A DNA stretch of 64,000 nt from Linyphia triangularis (Eukaryota > Arthropoda > Arachnida > Araneae > Linyphiidae), in NCBI GenBank assembly GCA_963978545.1, contig OZ021727.1, positions 18,178,743 to 18,242,742 of the forward strand, read 5' to 3'. Below, piece after piece: positions 36,100-48,000 of the stretch. Below the pieces are notes generated by a model. It did no database searches and was not told the DNA's origin. It saw nothing but the letters and a program-made list of their open reading frames with translations. Position 1 is the stretch's first letter. Each line of letters starts with the position of its first letter. The position numbers and the translations under genes were made by a program.

Positions 36100-36840
36100 T
36101 GATAATTTTTACTTTATCCTTTCCTGTAAGTTAAAGAGAGGAGAGGTTAAAAAAAGAACGTTGATGAACGATGCTCAAAGGAAGAGAACTCTGTGTTGAA
36201 GACATTCATTTTCTCAATTTACGCCTTTATAGCTTTTTTACGGGAATTTCGGAGAAGGGGATATTTAAAACACCTTAAGAAGCATTTCCACCGTGATTTC
36301 AATCAAAATCGTTAGAGCCGTTTTTTTTATCAATTACTGATAAGAAAGATCTTTTTCAATGCTACCTAACTTATGCGCTTGTGCAATTTTGACGAAAATC
36401 TTAATGGTAGACGACCAAACGGTATAGTGGTTAGCGTGCTAGCTTCTAGATCGCGAGGTTGCGGGTTCGAGTCCCGTGTAAGGCATGGGTGTTTGTAAAT
36501 ATATTTTGGCTTGTCTAATGACGAATGTTTCGGCGCATTATAACCCTCGTGTTGCAGACGGCGCCAGATAATCTGAAAACAACCAACCAACCTTAATGGT
36601 AGGGTTCCATAACATTCAATAACCCATACAAAAATATGAACCTTGTGGGTCATATCGTTCAAGAGTTATGCTGGCCACGTACGCCAAATATTTTTTCCAG
36701 ACCACTTTTTTGAAATCAGGATGTTCCAAAACGTGGAAAAATGCAAAAGAAAAAAAAAAAAAAAAAAAATCGAAAATTTTATTTGACCGAAAACAATACC
36801 TCCATTACTCAATGTAAACATATAGGTAATTGAAAGTAAA
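36100..36840. mobile_element. Half copy of foldback element F, interrupted by a SINE-A
   Basis: It contains the element-F order ACGATGCTCAAAGGAAGAG, ACACCTTAAGAAGCATT, CAAAATCGTTAGAGCCG, ACGAAAATCTTAATGGTAG, GATGTTCCAAAACGTGGAAA and a poly(A) core, then TAATTGAAAGTAAAAAG. The mirrored arm is absent. The SINE-A at 36411-36591 sits inside it with a perfect target duplication. Confidence 0.8.
36411..36591 (+). mobile_element. SINE-A copy 6 nested in element F
   Basis: Full-length plus-strand copy. CTTAATGGTAG at 36400-36410 and 36592-36602 is a perfect 11-bp duplication. Removing the SINE and one duplication restores the sequence seen in the other element-F copies. Confidence 0.97.
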
Positions 36841-36844
36841 AAGA

Positions 36845-37110
36845 ATTCAGAAGCGAAAGGGTTAAATCCAGCCAAGACTTTCGACGCCATCCGCGCAAAA
36901 CGCTTTCGCTCGCCAATCTGGCACTGTTTACGAAAAGAGAACGCGGCATGTAGAAATGACACGCTCCGCCGAATACCGCCAAAAAACGCAACAAAAAATA
37001 ACCATCTATCACAACCTCTCATCTGTATTGTTTGCGCTAAAACGCTACGAACGTTTTGTTATGAAGAGGCAAGTCGACCATGAACAAACCACAATTCAGA
37101 AGCTTCTTGT
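36845..37110. other. GC-richer unique block
   Basis: Higher complexity with CGCGCAAAACGCTTTCGCTC and AAACGCTACGAACGTTTTG. Overlapping short frames on both strands show no domain. It could be a regulatory island; evidence is weak. Confidence 0.3.
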
Positions 37111-37119
37111 AAGAAAAAG

Positions 37120-38384
37120 TTATTTTTTAGGAAAACTTTTTTTTATATACATGTTCCTTCGAATTACACAAGCTCCCGTCATGAATACGAGATGGTATTG
37201 TTTGTCATTTATAGATATGTCGTTTAGGGTTTTATTTTCTTCAGTGAGCAATTTTTTTTTGCTTGTGTGTGATTGTTTTGATGTGGTGAAATAAAGGGTT
37301 CGGGTGCGCTTATTACATGCGAGAGCGCCTTTATGTCGGAGTTAGAAAGAGTTCATTAACTACGTTGGCGAGATTGAACTTTTTTTTTTTTTTTTTACAC
37401 TGAAAAAGTATCGATGTTTTGCTTGCGTGAGATTTAATAGAGGTTTCTGAACTCAAGATTAATGTTAGCTTTCTTTTTAAACAGAACATTGAAATATGGA
37501 ATACATTTTTTGTGTTGCGAGTAAGGGTCATTCAGAACTTGGATGATGTTCATTTCAAAAATTTTGACTGGTACCTGAAATACAGGTTAGAAATTTTTAC
37601 TTTAAATGAATGAAGTTGTAAAGATGTTTTGTGGCTCAATTTCAGTTTTAAACCGTATATTACAAAACCCATTTTCAGGGACTTACTTCACATCTTTAGG
37701 GCCATCAGGACGCCCATAAAGTTTAAATACATCAAAGTACATCAAATTTAACGGGCCTTGTAATAATTTAAAAATACATAATAAAGTTACTAGTTTTAAG
37801 TATAGCTAAAAAAATAAAAAAAGCCTTGGTGATAGACCGATGTCAACAAATCTTATCATTCCAAGAAGTTTATTTCTGCATCTGATCTACCTGATATATC
37901 AAAAATATCAGAGCCATCGATATTAAACAAAAATAACTATAAAATCCTTTTCTAAAAAGACGTCCCATATTGAAATAAAATGCAGGTTTTCTGGAACATT
38001 TGTTCGTTTTTCAAGGAATCAAAGTAGGTAAACGATTTGCGGATGTGTGTGCGTCTTTGGTGTGGAAATATATGGATCATATCTCATAAATCGGATAGTA
38101 ATAATTTTAACTTAGACCCTGCTTGTATTATTGGTGTTCTGTAATAGTTTTTAGCTTATACACTACCCTAATTTAGTGAGTTTTAATGTAGTGAATGTAA
38201 GTGTACTGTTGAGAGAGGTCAACATGCCTACAGCAAGTCAGAATTGCCACACACACATGCTATATGTCAAATGAGAGGCCTCGGCAAGATGAGTTCCCAT
38301 ACGAAGATTTGACCGGAAGTACCAGCAACGGAACTCGATTTCCAATTCTTTAAGACTCAACTATAAATATTTTAAGACTTGAGT
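37120..38384. other. Gene-free AT-rich sequence
   Basis: Nothing recognisable beyond short poly(T)/poly(A) runs. Confidence 0.55.
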
Positions 38385-38399
38385 CTTATATCAGTTTGA

Positions 38400-38565
38400 G
38401 CTCACCTGATGGCTGTGTGCTTACCGTTCTTGCCTCGCATACCAAAAGTGCCGAGTTCGAATTGTCGTATGTTCGTCGTGGTTCGGAATCCACGTTAGAC
38501 TATAGGTCCCGGTCTGATTGGCAGTTATTGTGCATAATAGGTCGTTGAGCGTACAAACCAATCAA
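38400..38565 (+). mobile_element. SINE-B copy with 15-bp target-site duplication
   Basis: Starts GCTCACCTGATGGCTGTGTG and contains CCGAGTTCGAATTG (box B) and GGTTCGGAATCCACGTTAGA. It ends GTACAAACCAATCAA. CTTATATCAGTTTGA flanks it at 38385-38399 and 38566-38580, defining the family's true 5' end. Confidence 0.95.
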
Positions 38566-38601
38566 CTTATATCAGTTTGATGTATACAAGGTTATAGTAG
38601 G

Positions 38602-38782
38602 TTGTTTGGTTGTTTTCAGATTATCTGGCGCCGTCAGCAACACGAGGGCTATAATGCGCCCATACATTAATCATTAGACAAGCCAACATACATTTACAAA
38701 CACCCATGACTAACACGGGACTCGAACCCGCAACCTAGCGGTCTAGAAGCTAGCACGCTAATTACTACACCGTTTGGTCGGC
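38602..38782 (-). mobile_element. SINE-A copy 7 with 12-bp target-site duplication
   Basis: Minus-strand full-length copy between GGTTATAGTAGG at 38590-38601 and 38783-38794. Confidence 0.95.
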
Positions 38783-38868
38783 GGTTATAGTAGGATTACA
38801 TTAAATTTGAATGGGTACATAACATAAATGCTTTAAAATTTGAATGAAAGAGTGCTTCAATGGATCGT

Positions 38869-39043
38869 TTGATTGGTTTGTACTCTCAACTACCTACTTT
38901 TAGGCACAATGATGACTAATCAGACTGGGACCTACGACTTAACGTGGATTCCAAGCAACAACGAATGGACATCTATGCCTAACCCAGGATTTGAACCCTG
39001 TACTTCGACATGCGAGGCCAAAAACCACGCAGCCATCAGGTGA
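38869..39043 (-). mobile_element. SINE-B copy
   Basis: Minus-strand copy ending, on the plus strand, with CAGCCATCAGGTGAGC, the complement of the SINE-B head. B-box GGGTTCAAATCCTGG, GGAATCCACGTTAAGTCG and CAATCAAACGATC are present. No clean duplication was found. Confidence 0.9.
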
Positions 39044-39049
39044 GCATTT

Positions 39050-40918
39050 ATTCAGGAGAAGTTTTATGGGAAGTTCATATCTTAGTGGTAAATAGAGATA
39101 TCGGATTAGAATTTCGAAAGTAAGCAACAAGTTTTCTCGTAAGTTTGTTTTCAAACTCATCGACTTGGGTAAATTTTTATTTATAAAAAAAAAAAAAAAA
39201 AACTTTAAATTTAGTTTTGTGTGTGTGTCGTTAACCATAAAAAGTAAAAATTTCAATTATTAAATGTTTACATGCTTTGTTTATAAAACTTTTCGTGGAT
39301 GAAACATATGCAGAAGCGCCTGCTTAGTGACAGTTTGACTGGTTTGTCTGAATGTCCCTCTGATGTATTATATTGTAAAATGCTTGAAGAAATTGAATTG
39401 AATCTGGTACAGTTTAAAATACTTAAATTTAGAAACAGAGTTAGAAAAGTCAAATTTTTTTAAACTTAAACATTACTTCTTATTTTTTAAGAAACGTTAT
39501 TTTTGTTTTGTGAGTTACCATTTAAAAACTCTATTGATTTTTAAGAAATTTTTTGCAGGTGGTGAAAGTTACCAATATTTTAGACAAAGGAAAAGAATGT
39601 ATAAAGAAAAAAAAAAAAAAAGAAAAAAAAAAAAAAAAAAAAGGGGCAAACATGAAACAATGTTTGAAAAAAGTTTTACAGTATAAATTATTTTAGAGTA
39701 TTAATTGGAGTATTTGAAAAAAAAAAATAATAATAATAATAATAATTACAAAAAACCCCGAGAAATAGCTTTCAAAAAGAATTTTAACTCATAGAATTGG
39801 TTAAAATTTAAAACTTTTTGCCACTTAAACGTTGTAATGAGTTTAAGCTATTCACATTTGTGACTTGGAAAAGATCATTTTTGAAAACGTTCTTTGGTTT
39901 AATACGTTCTCCTTTTTATCTATAGAAACAATATATAATGGTATTGATCCTCAATCTCTTAAATTATCTTCAATATTAAGGTTAAAAAAGCAATGAGCTT
40001 GAAACAAAGTTGCAAATTTATTTTTACTCTTAAAAAATAAACCAAGCATTAGACTTCAGACTAACGAAACATTTTCGTAGCCGACCTTTCACAAACTGAA
40101 CTTTCGTGTCAAAGTTTTACCCGGTTGAGGAGAAATTTATTCGCAGACGAGTAATAAATACTGGAAACAATAAAACAACAAACAAATAAAAGCGAACTGA
40201 ACTGAAGAAGAAACATCAGCATAAATAATCGAATAGAACAAACAGAAGAAAAGTGTCAAACTCTTGCGTTTTAAGAATGAGAAAAGAGAGGGAGAGGGGT
40301 AAAAGTTGCAGGTGCACGATGGTACCCGGATGTGAAGGTTGATACCTGCCTAAAAAGAAAGAGAAAGCGTTAGTTCTACACACCCAGATCCAAAAAAAAA
40401 AGGGTTGCCGAAAGGTTTGGCGACAATATACGATGCCAATAATGAGGAATATGTAGTATTGAGAAAAACATGAGGGACATAATACACTGAAATTTTTTTA
40501 CACGATTCAAAATTTTAAAATGGGGGGTGGAATGCCTTGTGGAAAGTCTTTACAAACTTCCCGAAAAGAGGCACTTTGCAATAATCGTTGTCAGATCGGG
40601 AAATTTCACCTATACGTTACCATTTTAAATGTGTTTCCCCCCCCCCCGCCCCACAGGAAAGAATTGATAAATTTTAATAAGTATGGAAACAAAGGGTGAA
40701 TTGATCGAATATATTGATAACGTAATCGTAATGGCAATGATAATATTGACAAGGTCTTAATAGAGACTATGGATGTTTTAAAAAATGTGAACAAATATTG
40801 TTCAAACAACTTTCACATCTTTTTTCTACGCTAAAAGTCAATGTTTTAAGCAACGCAATCGTCTTTCAAATTAATATAAATGTACATCAAATGTGGTATA
40901 AATGAATTAAATATCAAA
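39050..40918. other. Gene-free sequence with purine and poly(A) low complexity
   Basis: A GA/A-rich run lies at about 39606-39643 and an AAT microsatellite near 39727-39747. A poly(C) run sits near 40637-40647. No exon is recognised. Confidence 0.55.
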
Positions 40919-41490
40919 CCAATTCAATAGCATATTGATATAAACCAATTCAATAGTATATTGATATATACCAATTCAATAGTATATTGATATATACCAA
41001 TTCAATAGTATATTGATATATACCAATTCAATAGTATATTGATATATACCAATTCAATAGTATATTGATATATACCAATTCAATAGTATATTGATATATA
41101 CCAATTCAATAGTATATTGATATATACCAATTCAATAGTATATTGATATATACCAATTCAATAGTATATTGATATATACCAATTCAATAGTATATTGATA
41201 TATACCAATTCAATAGTATATTGATATATACCAATTCAATAGTATATTGATATATACCAATTCAATAGTATATTGATATATACCAATTCGATAGTATATT
41301 GATATATACCAATTCAATAGTATATTGATCTATACCAATTCAATAGTATATTGATATATACCAATTCAATAGTATATTGATATATACCAATTCAATAGTA
41401 TATTGATATATACCAATTCAATAGTATATTGATATATACCAATTCAATAGTATATTGATATATACCAATTCAATAGTATATTGATATATA
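40919..41490 (+). repeat. 26-bp satellite array, ~22 units
   Basis: The unit begins CCAATTCAATAG and ends TATATTGATATATA. It is almost perfectly repeated; single-base variants occur in the first units and near 41289 and 41330. Each unit contains TCAATA and TATTGA as a small inverted repeat. The right end runs into a (TA)n tract. Confidence 0.98.
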
Positions 41491-42868
41491 TATATACAAA
41501 ATATATATATATATATATATATATTACTCTATCTTGACATTAGAGTGGCAGAGTGATAAAACCTAAATGGCAAATACTCATAAATTTTCAATTGTTCATG
41601 TTGACATGCAAATACCAGTAAAACAAAGCTTTGATCATTGGCGAAACCAACGCTCTTTTTAGAGAAAATTATCTACTAAACTCATTACTTTAGAATATAG
41701 CACGCATAAGTATCATTACCCTAAAATATATTGATTAATTGAAAACATGTTAATAGAAATTTATTTACAAAAAAAAAAAAAAAAAAAAGGAAATTATACT
41801 TTGTTTTACTCTATGTGAAAATAATTTAAGGTGCTTTTCTTCTCTTTTTTTAATTGTAATTGAAAGAAAATTAATTATGCTTGGGGAAAATACGAAAATA
41901 ATTTTGAAGTATAAGATCAGCATATAAAGATTTTATAAATCTCTACTCGCCCATACCAAAAATATAAAATGCAATCTAATGAGCGAAAAGTTTTTCAGTG
42001 ACTTATTTCGTAAATAACTTGTTTTAAGAAAAGTATTCTTTTTATAAAAATATATATATATAAATAAATTACGCAAAAAAAAAAAAAAAATGCTAAACTA
42101 ATGATTTTTCTTTGTTTGATGTTGAAGATACAAATAATTATTTTTCCAGTTTAGTGATTAAAGATTTGTTTCAAAGAAAATAAACTAATGAACTAAATCC
42201 TTGTGAAGATAATGAAATTCGATGCTACATGAAAATTATACTAATGAAGGTTATAGGCACTATCTGTACTTTTCGAGAAGTTGCTAATATTTCATTAGCA
42301 AAGTTAATGCAAGATTTTAAAATATTCATTATTATAAGGAATATTTTTAATTGAAATAGTTATTCGGTATAGCAAGTGGATTTCGTTATGTTGAAGACAA
42401 TTGATTAGTCTAAATTGGAAGCACAAAAAGCTTCGTATCAATCATAGATTTAGTAAAAAAAAATATTTGATGCCTTTTAATATTTTAAATACATTTTAAT
42501 ACGAGTGTAATGGAATGTTTTTCAAATTTAAATAGTATGATCTACGTGAAGAATATAAGCTACATGTAAATGTTTAATACTGAGTATACTGAATTTAAAC
42601 CTCACATCTGAATGTCTAAAAAGAATTTTTTGAAAAAAGAAAAAAAAAAAAAGGAAAAAAAATCCCGCTACTCATAATATAAACAAAAACAATCAATATG
42701 ATTTTAAATTATGTATTTTATTAAGAAAAAAGACAAATGCAAAGAATTCTTGAATATTAACAAGTTTTTCACATTTCCTAAAATAGGCTTATGAGGCATT
42801 TATTCTTGAACATTGATATCATCTCATTCTTAATAGAACATAAAAAAATATTTTAAAAGTGTATAATT
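41491..42868. other. Gene-free AT-rich sequence
   Basis: Includes TA-rich tracts at 41485-41524 and 42050-42062 and poly(A) runs near 41769 and 42076. No exon is recognised. Confidence 0.55.
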
Positions 42869-43136
42869 GGTTGGTTGGTTGTTTTCAGATTACCTGGCGC
42901 CGACAGCAACACGAGGGCTATAATGCGCCGAAACATTCGTCATTAGACAAGCCAACATACATTTACAAACACCCATGCCTAACAGGGGACTCGAACCCGC
43001 AACCTCGCGGTCTAGAAGCTAGCACGCTATCCCAGATCGGTTGGATAATGGCAAGTAGGTTAATTAGTCCTCCGAAATGTTTGCCCACCTCACGGTTTAG
43101 AAGCTGGCACGCTAACCACTATATCATTTGGTCGGC
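42869..43136 (-). mobile_element. Chimeric SINE-A/repeat-C, with 15-bp target-site duplication
   Basis: The body and tRNA-like head match SINE-A. After TAGCACGCTA (plus strand, 43020-43029) comes a segment of repeat C (GATCGGTTGGATAATGGC, GTAGGTTAATTAGTCCTCCG), then a second partial SINE-A head to GGTCGGC. TAAAAGTGTATAATT at 42854-42868 and 43137-43151 flanks the whole 268-bp unit, so the fusion existed before it inserted. Confidence 0.92.
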
Positions 43137-43386
43137 TAAAAGTGTATAATTAAATAGTTTAAGACTAAAACCGGATTATATTTGCAAATAATTAAATGAA
43201 ACTACCGTATAGCTACTAGATAGAAAATGTACCATTGCTAAAAAAGTTATTCACCCCTATTTTTCCTACTTTTAATAAGCGTAATTAATACAAAATAAAT
43301 TAATAAAATATTAATAAATACAATTAATTAAACACAATAAAATTAGTTAAACATAATAATATAAATTTGAAAGATGTGTTGCTTAA

Positions 43387-44443
43387 CACGCTCGTTGTAT
43401 ATCACGCGATAACGTGTGATGTCTTGTTTCTTCCCAGTAGTATGTCCTGATCAGACTGCACCTGATCGTAGTTGCCATTCTTTGCTGGAATTATTCAAAA
43501 CTGTGTTTTAAAAACACAAGCTTACAGATAACCTTATGGAGGAAAACAAGGTGTATCTGATATTTATGTTACATGATATTGTTGCGTTGACGGGTTCAAA
43601 AGATTTGAAGCCAAAGCAGATCAAAACTTGCAGAAATTTATTATAATACCAACTCTTCACAGATTCCTCTACAACTCCAGAACTTCTCTTTCTAGTAGAC
43701 TCAGTACAGCTCTATACACAATAATAGAGCACAAAACAGCAGTTAAACTTGACACACAACTGCTAAATCGCCGCAAAAGACAATGCAATACAGTTCGCTT
43801 TCGGAACTCTCTGAATGCTCACTGAGACTCAGTATCTCAACTCAGTAATTCCAGTCAACTAACTGACTAACCCAGTCAACTAAATGACTAACCAACTAAC
43901 TCAGGCTTATATAGGGGAGGCGGCGAACCTTCTTGAAACTTCTAGAGTAGATATTTAGAGAACTTTTCAGATCGTAGTCAAAAAGTCCTATACATGTACA
44001 TGGGGACCGAAAATGTCGCCAAATGGTCACCAAGTTTGGTGACAAAAATTAGTCGTTAAAACCATAGCCAACTTGGCTCTATTTCGCCAATTTGGCGAGA
44101 TTGCCATTACCATAATGTTAAATGCCCTGCTCCTTGTAAAACTCGCTTCCCAGCGTTATCTCTGTAAAACTCGTTATCAAGCATTAAGACCCATATTGCA
44201 GGGAAGCCAACTTAAGACGAACTATTGCACTGCCTTATGCAAAATGTACATAAATTTTCCTATTTACAAAATTAACACTACGAAATATTTACGAATACAC
44301 AAAAATTCTTAACAATATATATTATTTTGTTACTTCAGTTTATTCCAGTATGAACGTAAACTCCTATCGGGTGCAATCTGATCAGGACGCTACTGGGAAA
44401 CAACCGGACATTCCACGCTAACGATTGATCGGCAACGAACGTG
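43387..44443. mobile_element. TTAA-flanked piggyBac-type non-autonomous element, disrupted by a solo LTR
   Basis: The left end CACGCTCGTTG and right end CAACGAACGTG are inverted repeats. Symmetry extends about 90 bp, including TTTCTTCCCAGTAG against CTACTGGGAAACAA and GATCAGACTGCACC against GGTGCAATCTGATC. TTAA lies at 43383-43386 and 44444-44447. Without the LTR the element would be about 320 bp. No transposase is present. Confidence 0.92.
43580..44314 (-). mobile_element. Solo LTR of a retrotransposon (735 bp)
   Basis: On the minus strand it begins TGTTAAGAATTTTTG and ends CGTCAACGCAACA, giving the TG...CA ends of an LTR. It has a TATATAA box at 43913-43907 and an AATAAA polyadenylation signal at 43642-43637, in the right order for U3, R and U5. 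ATAT at 43576-43579 and 44315-44318 is a 4-bp target duplication, as common in Ty3/Gypsy elements. Absence of internal coding sequence implies recombination between two LTRs. Class beyond LTR retrotransposon is inference. Confidence 0.88.
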
Positions 44444-44942
44444 TTAAAACTTTTTTTTATTTTTTGAAGTTGCATTTTAGTAGCGAGTTACCTTTTCCGA
44501 AATTAATAACTACCGGCTTGGGAAAAGACTGGAACAAAATCGATTGTTTTAGGGATGGGAAATTTAATTTCCTCCTGATATTTTAGAAATATCGAATATT
44601 TCTCTATAAACATTCTGGATACTTTTACTTATATTTTCTGCGAATTAAAAATCCTAAATCCCGGATTATACATCCATTCAGTAAATTACATCTTCGTCTG
44701 GATAATTTTCTTGAACAACCCGTTCTAGGGAGATCCACACATTGATACTGTGTTCTCTGATTTGAGAAATGTGCAGACAAGACGACGATTGAAACCAAAA
44801 TTCTCGTATCTACTGTCGGCTGTTACTTTATTGTGTTTTCTCGCATTTTTAGCTCAATAGCTGGGAAGTTGACTTTTATATCATGCATATAAGCAACACT
44901 TTATGAGGCGACTGTAAACTGGGAAGTCCTCTTTTTTATTAA

Positions 44943-45537
44943 AGGGAACTTGGTATCCTTAAAACCATTTTTTCTTTTGTAAATTTATCCTGTAAAATTA
45001 TAACTTTTACATATTTGGATGTATTACTAGGCAATAAATAAATTTCATTTAAAAAAATTCACATGGTGCTCTAAATTACCGAAATTAAAAAAAAAAAATT
45101 CGGAAAATTTCAAATTCTATCTTCACTTTTTATTGTTTTTACCTGACTTTCTAAAAAAAAAAAAAAAACCTCCAATAATATTTCAAACTTTTAGGCATCT
45201 CATTTTTGGATAAGTAAAATAGTTTCAGAGAATAGGCATTAGGAAAAAAAAATCGTAAAGATCCGAAATTTTCTAATTCTTTGTCCTTTTATTTTTTATT
45301 TGCAGGAGTTTAAGCATTTTGAGTAAGGTGGAAATTCCAAAAAACACGAACTCAAAAAATAAAAAAAAAATGCGTCCGAAACATCGAAGGGGCTATTGCA
45401 GCTACTCTAAATTCTTCACAAAATACAATTTTTATGCAATTTCAGTTGTCGGATCTGCTTTAAATTTATAAATACGCAAAAATTAGAAAACCTATACTTT
45501 TACAATTTCTGTGAAAACAAGGGGGTACCAAGTCCCC
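44943..45537. mobile_element. TTAA-flanked inverted-repeat element, family G copy 1
   Basis: The left end AGGGAACTTGGTATCC is mirrored by GGGGTACCAAGTCCCC at the right, between TTAA at 44939-44942 and 45538-45541. The interior is AT-rich, with TGTATTACTAGGCAAT and AGTAAGGTGGAAATTCC blocks shared with 46781-47491. No transposase is present. Confidence 0.8.
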
Positions 45538-45541
45538 TTAA

Positions 45542-46553
45542 ATTAGTATCTTACAGTTACAACCACCGTTACGTTTAATACAATAACAAATACAGTTTAA
45601 CAACGTTCAATAGTTATCTTTTTGAAGACGTTACACTTTGACTACTGTCAGCAGGCCATATCTTGTTGCCACGATGCTTCGGTGCGTATAGCCCAAGTGT
45701 ATAGCTCTATTTCTTCAGAAATATTCATTCCATTTTATATCTTACGTATGCACGGGCTAATGTCGGAGTGGTTGAAGTCGATTAATATCCATTCTTAGAA
45801 AAAAAAGAACTTCAAATGAAGATCTTGAACAGATGTAGCATAGGATATTTGGCGAGTCTTCATTTGTTGACCAAAATAGTTGCTAAAAGCTCAAACGTGG
45901 TAACTAAAGTAAAATTTAAATAAAAAGAAAATCAAAACATTAATCATAATAAAATAAAAATAAAATATAATTTTAAAATAAGTTAGAAAAATAATAAAAT
46001 ATAACGCATTGACAGAAACCGATTTTATCCGGGGGAAAAAAATCCTGCCATATAAAATCGTGTGAAAGAAATATCCTATACTACATCTGTACCGAATTTG
46101 AATTCCCTATTGCTAATTCTGATTTTTGAAAATTTAACAAAAGTGTATCAAGCTAACCCGGAATCAAAAATCATGAAAAAAGTCTTGGGATTTTAATTGT
46201 TTCAAATAGCGACTTTTATGTTGCTTGCAGTGATATATTAAACTTTGTAATACTGATGTTAGATGTATCAGCAGCAAACAGACATATGGAGCAGTTCCCT
46301 ACTGAATAATGATTGTTTACTTTAAACAAATTTGATTTTCTCTGTATTATGTTTTTGATGTTTAATGTACCTTTTTCCAGGAACTATTACAGCTAGGAAC
46401 AAAATTTAAACACTCACATATTCATTAGTTATTCCTCCTTACTGTAACATGTTTTTTAAGAAATATTAAGTAAAAAAAAAAGTATTGAACTTGAAATTTT
46501 TTTAAAAAAAATCTTTTTTTAGAAACGTTTTAGTAAAAAAAAAAAAAAAAAAA

Positions 46554-46556
<3 letters not shown>
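45542..46556. other. Gene-free AT-rich sequence
   Basis: Nothing recognisable. It ends in poly(A) next to the (TA)n tract. Confidence 0.55.

Positions 46557-46612
<56 letters not shown>
46557..46612. repeat. (TA)n microsatellite
   Basis: About 55 bases of TA, preceded by poly(A). Confidence 0.98.
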
Positions 46613-46614
<2 letters not shown>

Positions 46615-46780
46615 CAATTATTCAATATATGTTGAAAAAACACACAAAACTAATATAAGATGTATTATTTATCACTACAAAAAAATTTCAATTCAATAAC
46701 TCTTATAGTTTCTTAGAGGCGGTGTATTAAGTAATGTATCCTAAGGTTACCTCAATTGTCAAAAAAATACTCTAAATTAT

Positions 46781-46890
46781 GAGACTTGGTACCCTTCAAA
46801 CTATTTTTGTTTTTAATTTAAAAATTTAAAATTAATTTTTTTTTTGCATATTTGGTAGTATTACTAGTCAATTACTAAATTTTTATTAAG

Positions 46891-46926
<36 letters not shown>

Positions 46927-47491
46927 CATAACATTTTAAATTCTATCCTCTTTGTCATTTCTCGTTATTTTTTCCTGATTTTTGAAAATATGTTCCTAGT
47001 AATATAATTTTAAACTTTTAGGCATCGGAATTTGAATAAGTAAAATAGTTTGGGAGAAAAACGAAAAAATTCCTATAAGTAAAAAAAAAGTAAATAAAGG
47101 CGTTCGTATTTTTCGAAATTTAAATTTGTAAAAAAAAAAATGTTTTATTCAAAAATCCATGCATATTTTTGTCAAATAGATCTTTAGAATGACGCAAAAA
47201 AAATTGCAAGTCATTTAATTTATATTTGTTGGAGTTTTAGCATTTTGAGTAAGGTGTGAATTATAGAAAACACGAACTGAGAAAAATGCTTTCGAAACAT
47301 CAAAGGAGCTATTCCAGCTATGCTAAATTGTTCATAAAAATATATACATATAATTTTTTTTGTAATCGCAATTATCGGAAAAGCTCAAAAACTTTCTAGA
47401 ATAAGGAGAAGGTTTCAAAGATTATAAACACGCAAAATATAGAAAATCAATATTTTTATAATGTTTTGTGAAAACAACGGGTACCTAGCAA
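46781..47491. mobile_element. Family G copy 2, diverged
   Basis: GAGACTTGGTACCC at the left and GGGTACCTAGC at the right are the same termini as 44943-45537. Internally GGTAGTATTACTAGTCAATT, TTTTGAGTAAGGTGTGAATT and AACATCAAAGGAGCTATTCC match that copy. TTAA is not preserved at the ends. Confidence 0.75.
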
Positions 47492-47689
47492 GGACGGATC
47501 GTGTGGTTCAGCAAGTACATCCGGGCTGTATTTAAATTACTAGTTTTAATTTATAATTTACTGATTGCCAGTCAACTTTGATTATTTTACTAATTTTTTC
47601 AAATGCATATTAGAACCGCAAATTAAAATGGAATTTCTACTTTAAGTAAACAAATCTGAGATAAATAACAAACCTGTTGCGTAATGCAC

Positions 47690-47940
47690 AATTGAGGGAA
47701 AAAAACTCGTTCAAATAAACTAAATCTGACGATGGTTCTGCGAGTACAGCTAGAGAGTGAAAGTTCCAAAAGGGCTGAGCCGTTGCCATGGAAACAACTG
47801 CTAGTATGGAATCTCCCTCCACACTAAATATAAAAATATATGGCGTGGTGCTAAATGCAGCCCTTACAAATTTCGCCACTTTGGCTGTACTTGTAAAATT
47901 CCACGTACTGATTGACTCTTGTGTGAGGATGTGAGGGCAA
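47690..47940. promoter_or_regulatory. Complex block with canonical RFX X-box
   Basis: GTTGCCATGGAAAC at 47782-47795 is an exact match to the classical X-box half-site pair bound by RFX factors. The surrounding 250 bases are of higher complexity than their flanks and have no plausible coding frame. It may be an upstream enhancer of Lim1 or of an unseen gene. Confidence 0.4.
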
Positions 47941-47967
47941 GAGAAACTTAGCATTCGAATTTTTTGT

Positions 47968-48000
<33 letters not shown>

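Noticed and set aside
40919..41490. CRISPR-like array
   Set aside because: Units are contiguous without unique spacers; it is a simple satellite.
42859..43149. 96-codon frame, and similar frames at 9634-9855 and 36366-36662
   Set aside because: Translations of SINE-A copies; the repeated 'peptide' is only the SINE sequence.
43628..43825. 65-codon frame
   Set aside because: It lies antisense inside the R/U5 part of the solo LTR.
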